A stretch of 23,555 nt of DNA from DASUPK01 sp036377415 (GTDB taxonomy: Bacteria; Actinomycetota; Thermoleophilia; Solirubrobacterales; 70-9), in the NCBI GenBank assembly GCA_036377415.1, contig DASUYK010000124.1:1-23555 (forward strand), given 5' to 3'. The notes under the pieces were generated by a model. That model searched no databases. It was not told the DNA's origin and saw only the letters and a program-made list of their open reading frames with translations. This document shows positions 20,526 through 23,555 of this stretch, piece after piece; within the stretch, counting starts at the first letter, position 1, and every line of letters starts with the position of its first letter. The position numbers were made by a program, and so were the translations under genes.

Positions 20526-22672
20526 CCGACGTCGGCCCGATCGGCAGGCTCGGTCGCTACACGGCGACCCACGCCCGAACCGTCTTCATCGGCTGGGCGG
20601 TGATCGCGCTCGGCCTCGGGTTCCTGGCGCCGAAGGCGGAGAAGGCGCTCTCCGGCGCCGGTTGGGAGGCGAGCGGCTCCGAGTCCGTGCAGGCTCGGGA
20701 GCTGGTCGACCAGAACTTCCAGGGCCTCTCCAGCTACGGCCTGATGACCGTCGTCCACTCGTCCGAGCGAACGGTCGACGATCCCGCGTTCGAGGCAACC
20801 GTCGTCGCGGTCGAGGACGAGCTTCGCCGCGATCCGGCGGTGAGCACGGTCGTGCCGCCGACACCCGGCGCCTCGATCTCGCCGGACGGCCACACGGCGA
20901 TCGTCCAGGCCGGCGCGGCCCGGGACTCGAACGCGATGGTCCGCGCGGCCGACGAACTGAAGGATCCGCTCGCCGACGAACTGAAGGATCCGCTCGCCGA
21001 GCTCGGGCGCGATGGGGTCGACGTCCAGCTCACCGGCGCCGCGGGGATGTGGTCGGACTTCAACGAGGCGAACAAGGAGGCGATGCTGCGCTCGGAGGTG
21101 ATCTCCTGGCCGGTGACGCTCGCGATCATGGTGCTCGCCTTCGGCTCGCTCGTCGCTGCGGGGCTGCCGCTGATGCTGACGATGCTCGGCCTGGTCGCCG
21201 CCGCCGGCTCGCTCTACCTCGGCACCCAGATCCTGCCGATCTCGATCTGGGCGATGAACTTCGCGCTGATGTTCGCGCTCGCCCTCGGGATCGACTACGC
21301 GCTCTTCGTCGTCTACCGCTTCCGCGGCGCGTTCTTCGGCTCGAAGCTGAACGCCGAGGAGGCGGTTGCGGAGACGATGGACACGGCCGGCAAGGCCGTG
21401 CTCTTCTCCGGGCTCACCGTCCTCATCTCGCTGGGCGCGGTGATGTTGGTCCCGAGTCCGGCGTTCCGCTCGGTGGCCCTCGGGATCATGCTGTCGGTGA
21501 TCTTCGTGCTCCTGGCGACGCTGACGCTGCTGCCGGCGGTGCTGGGCAAGCTCGGGCCACGGGTGGACCGCCTCTCGCTCTCGTGGGCCCACTCCGGCGA
21601 GCACCGCTCACCGCGATTCGCCGCCTGGGGCGAGCGCCTTTGGCGGCATCCGCTCCGCTACGGGATCCCGGCGCTCGCGGTGCTCGTGCTGCTGCTGCTG
21701 CCGGTGACGGACCTGCGCACCGCGATGCCGTCGATCAAGGTCGTCCCCTCGGAGGACTCCTCCCGCGTCGGCTACGACGAGGTCCAGGCCGCGTTCGGTG
21801 AGGGGGCGACAGGGCCGCTGCAGCTCGTGGCCGTGGGCGCAGACGCTCCGGCGGCGGCCGCAACCGCCGCCGCCGATCCCGGGATCGCCCAGGTGATGCC
21901 CGCGCAGCAGTCGGGTGACCGCGCCCTGATCCAGGCGATTCCGCGAGACGACCCCTCCAGCACCGAGGTGGGCGCGACGATCGATCGCCTGCGGGACGAC
22001 CTTCCCGCCGGCACGCTCGTCGGCGGGGCGGTCGCCGAGAATCACGACCTCGAGTCCGCTCTCACCTCGAACACGGGTCTCGTGATCGGCGTCGTCCTCG
22101 CACTCGGGTTCGTCCTCCTCCTCGTCGCCCTTCAGGCGCCGCTGATCGCCGCCGCCGGCGTGCTCACGAACCTGCTCGCGACCGGTGCCGCATTCGGCGC
22201 CGCGAAGCTGATCTTCCAGGACGGCACCCTCGAATCCGTGCTCGGTTTCACCTCGCAGGGCTTCATCGACGCCTGGGGGCCTGTCTTCTTCTTCGCGATG
22301 ATCTTCGCGATCGCGATGGACTACACCGTCTTCCTGCTCTCCTCTGCGAAGGAGCACTGGGACCGGACCGGTGACCCGAAGGAGGCGATGGTCGGCGGCC
22401 TCGCCCATTCGGGGCGCGTGATCTTCGCTGCGGCTGCGGTGATGGTCGCGATCTTCTTCACCTTCGCCCTCTCCGGGCCGCTCCCCCCGAAGGAGATGGG
22501 GGTGATCCTCGGGATCGCCGTCCTCCTCGACGCCGCCCTGATCCGGCTGCTCCTGATGCCGGTGCTGCTGCGCCTGCTCGGCCGCTGGGCGTGGTATCTG
22601 CCCCCGTGGGCGGACCGCTTCCTCCCCGATGTCCGCTTCGGCCATGGGGACGAGGCCGTCACCCGAGCCTAG
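20522..22672 (+). CDS. MMPL/RND-superfamily membrane transporter
   Basis: A 716-aa protein starting at ATG 20522, inside the DUF2892 stop. Layout: TM1 (TVFIGWAVIALGLGFLAP), an extracytoplasmic loop to about 195, five TMs (VISWPVTLAIMVLAFGSLV onward), then the same pattern repeated. Both halves carry the proton-relay Asp-Tyr pair: D258-Y in ALGIDYALFVVYRF and D600-Y in AIAMDYTVFLL. MMPL proteins use the proton gradient to export lipids or small hydrophobic molecules across the membrane. The substrate is unknown; coupling to arsR-DUF2892 suggests inducible efflux. An exact in-frame 24-bp tandem duplication (ADELKDPL twice, residues 143-158) lies in the first extracytoplasmic domain. Confidence 0.9.
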   Translation: MTDVGPIGRLGRYTATHARTVFIGWAVIALGLGFLAPKAEKALSGAGWEASGSESVQARELVDQNFQGLSSYGLMTVVHSSERTVDDPAFEATVVAVEDELRRDPAVSTVVPPTPGASISPDGHTAIVQAGAARDSNAMVRAADELKDPLADELKDPLAELGRDGVDVQLTGAAGMWSDFNEANKEAMLRSEVISWPVTLAIMVLAFGSLVAAGLPLMLTMLGLVAAAGSLYLGTQILPISIWAMNFALMFALALGIDYALFVVYRFRGAFFGSKLNAEEAVAETMDTAGKAVLFSGLTVLISLGAVMLVPSPAFRSVALGIMLSVIFVLLATLTLLPAVLGKLGPRVDRLSLSWAHSGEHRSPRFAAWGERLWRHPLRYGIPALAVLVLLLLPVTDLRTAMPSIKVVPSEDSSRVGYDEVQAAFGEGATGPLQLVAVGADAPAAAATAAADPGIAQVMPAQQSGDRALIQAIPRDDPSSTEVGATIDRLRDDLPAGTLVGGAVAENHDLESALTSNTGLVIGVVLALGFVLLLVALQAPLIAAAGVLTNLLATGAAFGAAKLIFQDGTLESVLGFTSQGFIDAWGPVFFFAMIFAIAMDYTVFLLSSAKEHWDRTGDPKEAMVGGLAHSGRVIFAAAAVMVAIFFTFALSGPLPPKEMGVILGIAVLLDAALIRLLLMPVLLRLLGRWAWYLPPWADRFLPDVRFGHGDEAVTRA
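20948..20995 (+). repeat. Exact 24-bp tandem duplication inside the MMPL gene
   Basis: Two identical 24-bp copies (20948-20971 and 20972-20995) encode A-D-E-L-K-D-P-L twice in frame. Identity at every base, including silent positions, indicates a recent slippage or duplication event rather than an old structural repeat. Confidence 0.9.
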
Positions 22673-22786
22673 CGCCGGACGATTAGGAGCGGGGGATTCG
22701 GGGAACTCCTTGGGCGAGGGCGGCTGGTCCGGGACTGAGGAACGAGATGGCCGGGTCGCCAAAGACGAACAGGAGGGATTCGGAAG

Positions 22787-23332
22787 ATGAGATTCAGGGC
22801 GATAGCGCTCGCGGTGATTTGCGCTTTGATCGGCGCAGCAATGATCACCAGCGGGGCCACCGCGGGACACAACGACGGCAAGAAGCACAAGGTCAAGAAA
22901 AAGAAGAAGAAGCAGCAGAAGATCTCAATCTGCCATCGCACCGGGAACGGCTCCTATGTCCTGATCAGGGTCGGTTTTCCGGCGCTGCAGGCGCACAGCA
23001 ACCACGGAGACAAGTTCCCGACCAACGGAAGCTGCGAGCAGCCGGTGCAGCCGCAGCCCTTCACCTCGGGTCCGGTGCTGGACTTCGGTCCGAACGGGTG
23101 GGCCGGCTGGTCTTGCCCGCTGGACATGAGGGCGGTTGGCGGCACACACGACCTTGTCGACGTCCATGAGGCGTTCATCGCACAGCCAGGCGTGACGGTT
23201 GACGGGTACACGTATCCGGTGTTCCCCCATTACACGTTCAACGCGGCTGCCGGTGAGACCGGGTTCGTAGTCCACAACGACGACGACCAGGAGCTCGACA
23301 GAACGATCACCGTCTTCTGCGTGCCCAAGTGA
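22787..23332 (+). CDS. Secreted protein with poly-Lys linker and ICHRTG motif
   Basis: A 181-aa protein. The signal peptide is MRFRAIALAVICALIGAAMI plus TSGATA, cleaved before GHNDG (about residue 27). A lysine-rich tract follows (KKHKVKKKKKKQQK, about 32-45). Next comes ISICHRTGNGSYVLIRVGFP with ALQAHSNHGD, a motif I know from exported and cell-surface actinobacterial proteins (ICH-x-T-G, then YV-I-V, then A-x-x-H-x-x-HGD). The C-terminal 90 residues look beta-rich with two Cys (WSCPLD, FCVPK) that could pair. No sortase motif or anchor. Ribosome-binding site AGGAGG 10 nt before the ATG. Extracellular, function unknown. Confidence 0.78.
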   Translation: MRFRAIALAVICALIGAAMITSGATAGHNDGKKHKVKKKKKKQQKISICHRTGNGSYVLIRVGFPALQAHSNHGDKFPTNGSCEQPVQPQPFTSGPVLDFGPNGWAGWSCPLDMRAVGGTHDLVDVHEAFIAQPGVTVDGYTYPVFPHYTFNAAAGETGFVVHNDDDQELDRTITVFCVPK

Positions 23333-23370
23333 CCCGGATCTGAGGTCACCGCCGATAGGCATTCGTGCGG

Positions 23371-23396
23371 CCGGCCGGCCCCGCGGGGCCGGCCGG
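23371..23396. terminator. 26-bp perfect GC palindrome
   Basis: A perfect self-complementary run centred at 23383/23384, made of CCGG and GGCC blocks, lies 39 bp after the stop of the secreted-protein gene. It probably terminates that gene as a very stable stem; there is no T-tract. Confidence 0.6.
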
Positions 23397-23438
23397 GCGG
23401 AGCACCTAGGCGCGAGACGCACGGAAGGGCCGTTGGCG

Positions 23439-23555
23439 ATGAAGGACGACAACACCCGTGCAGTAGCCGACCCGCAGGGCGACAGATTTCCCGCCGCCAC
23501 GGTCGTGCTCGACCGCGACGACCGGCTGGCCGACGACGAGGCCCCGGCCGACACT
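23439..23555 (+). CDS. Start of an unidentified acidic protein (3' cut by window)
   Basis: ATG 23439 opens a frame that reaches the window end with 39 codons and no stop. It begins MKDDNTRAVADPQGDRFPAA, continues T-V-V-L-D-R-D-D-R-L-A-D-D-E-A, and is strongly acidic. GGAAGGG lies 10 nt upstream and could be the ribosome-binding site. Codon usage agrees with its neighbours. Too little is visible to name a family. Confidence 0.5.
   Translation, partial: MKDDNTRAVADPQGDRFPAATVVLDRDDRLADDEAPADT

Overview
This is a 23.6 kb, very GC-rich, gene-dense chromosomal stretch. Codon third positions are strongly G/C, and GTG and TTG starts are common. Several -10-like hexamers (TAnnnT) sit about 7 nt in front of a start codon, which suggests leaderless mRNAs. 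Gene content fits an actinobacterium, and I infer a Thermoleophilia/Solirubrobacterales-type organism. Supporting genes are a coiled-coil NlpC-like peptidoglycan hydrolase, a small zinc-ribbon/HTH protein, a class III aminotransferase paired with a DUF6206-like protein, and many alpha/beta hydrolase or hot-dog enzymes. The taxon is inferred from style and families, not from a marker gene. I see no rRNA, tRNA, CRISPR array, IS element or phage.

Layout. 1-2736 (+): a tight three-gene run of flavin-reductase-like protein (5' cut by the window), M20 carboxypeptidase-like peptidase and DUF1611-like P-loop protein. 2797-5593 (+): a PhoD-like phosphatase and a patatin-like phospholipase, each with a -10-like hexamer just before its start codon. 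5595-5825 (+): a startless DUF5666-like gene remnant. 5828-7039 (-): an EstB-type serine hydrolase, divergent from a small DUF4242-like protein (7111-7389, +). 7502-7726 (-): a tiny secreted protein, divergent from a methyltransferase (7909-8730, +). 8818-10201 (-): an operon of two small membrane proteins and a short-chain dehydrogenase, joined by ATGA overlaps and divergent from a CarH/LitR-type MerR-B12 photoreceptor (10299-11198, +). 11205-11603 (-): a single-PAS protein. 11672-13827 (-): class III aminotransferase plus DUF6206-like protein, overlapping. 13979-14338 (+): a STAS protein. 14387-15832 (-): a 42-aa membrane peptide and a CPA1 Na+/H+ antiporter. 16051-16440 (-): a zinc-ribbon/HTH protein. 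16751-17455 (+): an acyl-ACP-thioesterase-like protein whose stop overlaps that of a convergent alpha/beta hydrolase (17452-18375, -). 18585-19805 (+): the coiled-coil NlpC-like hydrolase. 19850-22672 (+): an arsR-DUF2892-MMPL operon with an apparent leaderless promoter. 22787-23332 (+): a secreted protein with an ICHRTG motif. 23439-end (+): the start of an unidentified gene.

The most interesting signal is a predicted light/B12 regulon. The CarH-like protein carries both B12-photoreceptor signatures (W-x9-EH and E-x-H-x-x-G). Its own divergent promoter region contains two clusters of three YTGTCNARWG units spaced exactly 11 bp apart. The same unit, at the same 11-bp spacing and with the same promoter geometry (TTGACA, 17-18 bp, TGC-TACAAAT on the minus strand), recurs 2.5 kb away in front of the tiny secreted-protein gene. 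This predicts that the two small membrane proteins plus SDR, the secreted peptide and carH itself are co-repressed in the dark and released by light. In the photoreceptor, the residue right after the W of W-x9-EH is Gln. In Thermus CarH that position is the His that captures cobalt after photolysis, so the light-state chemistry may differ.
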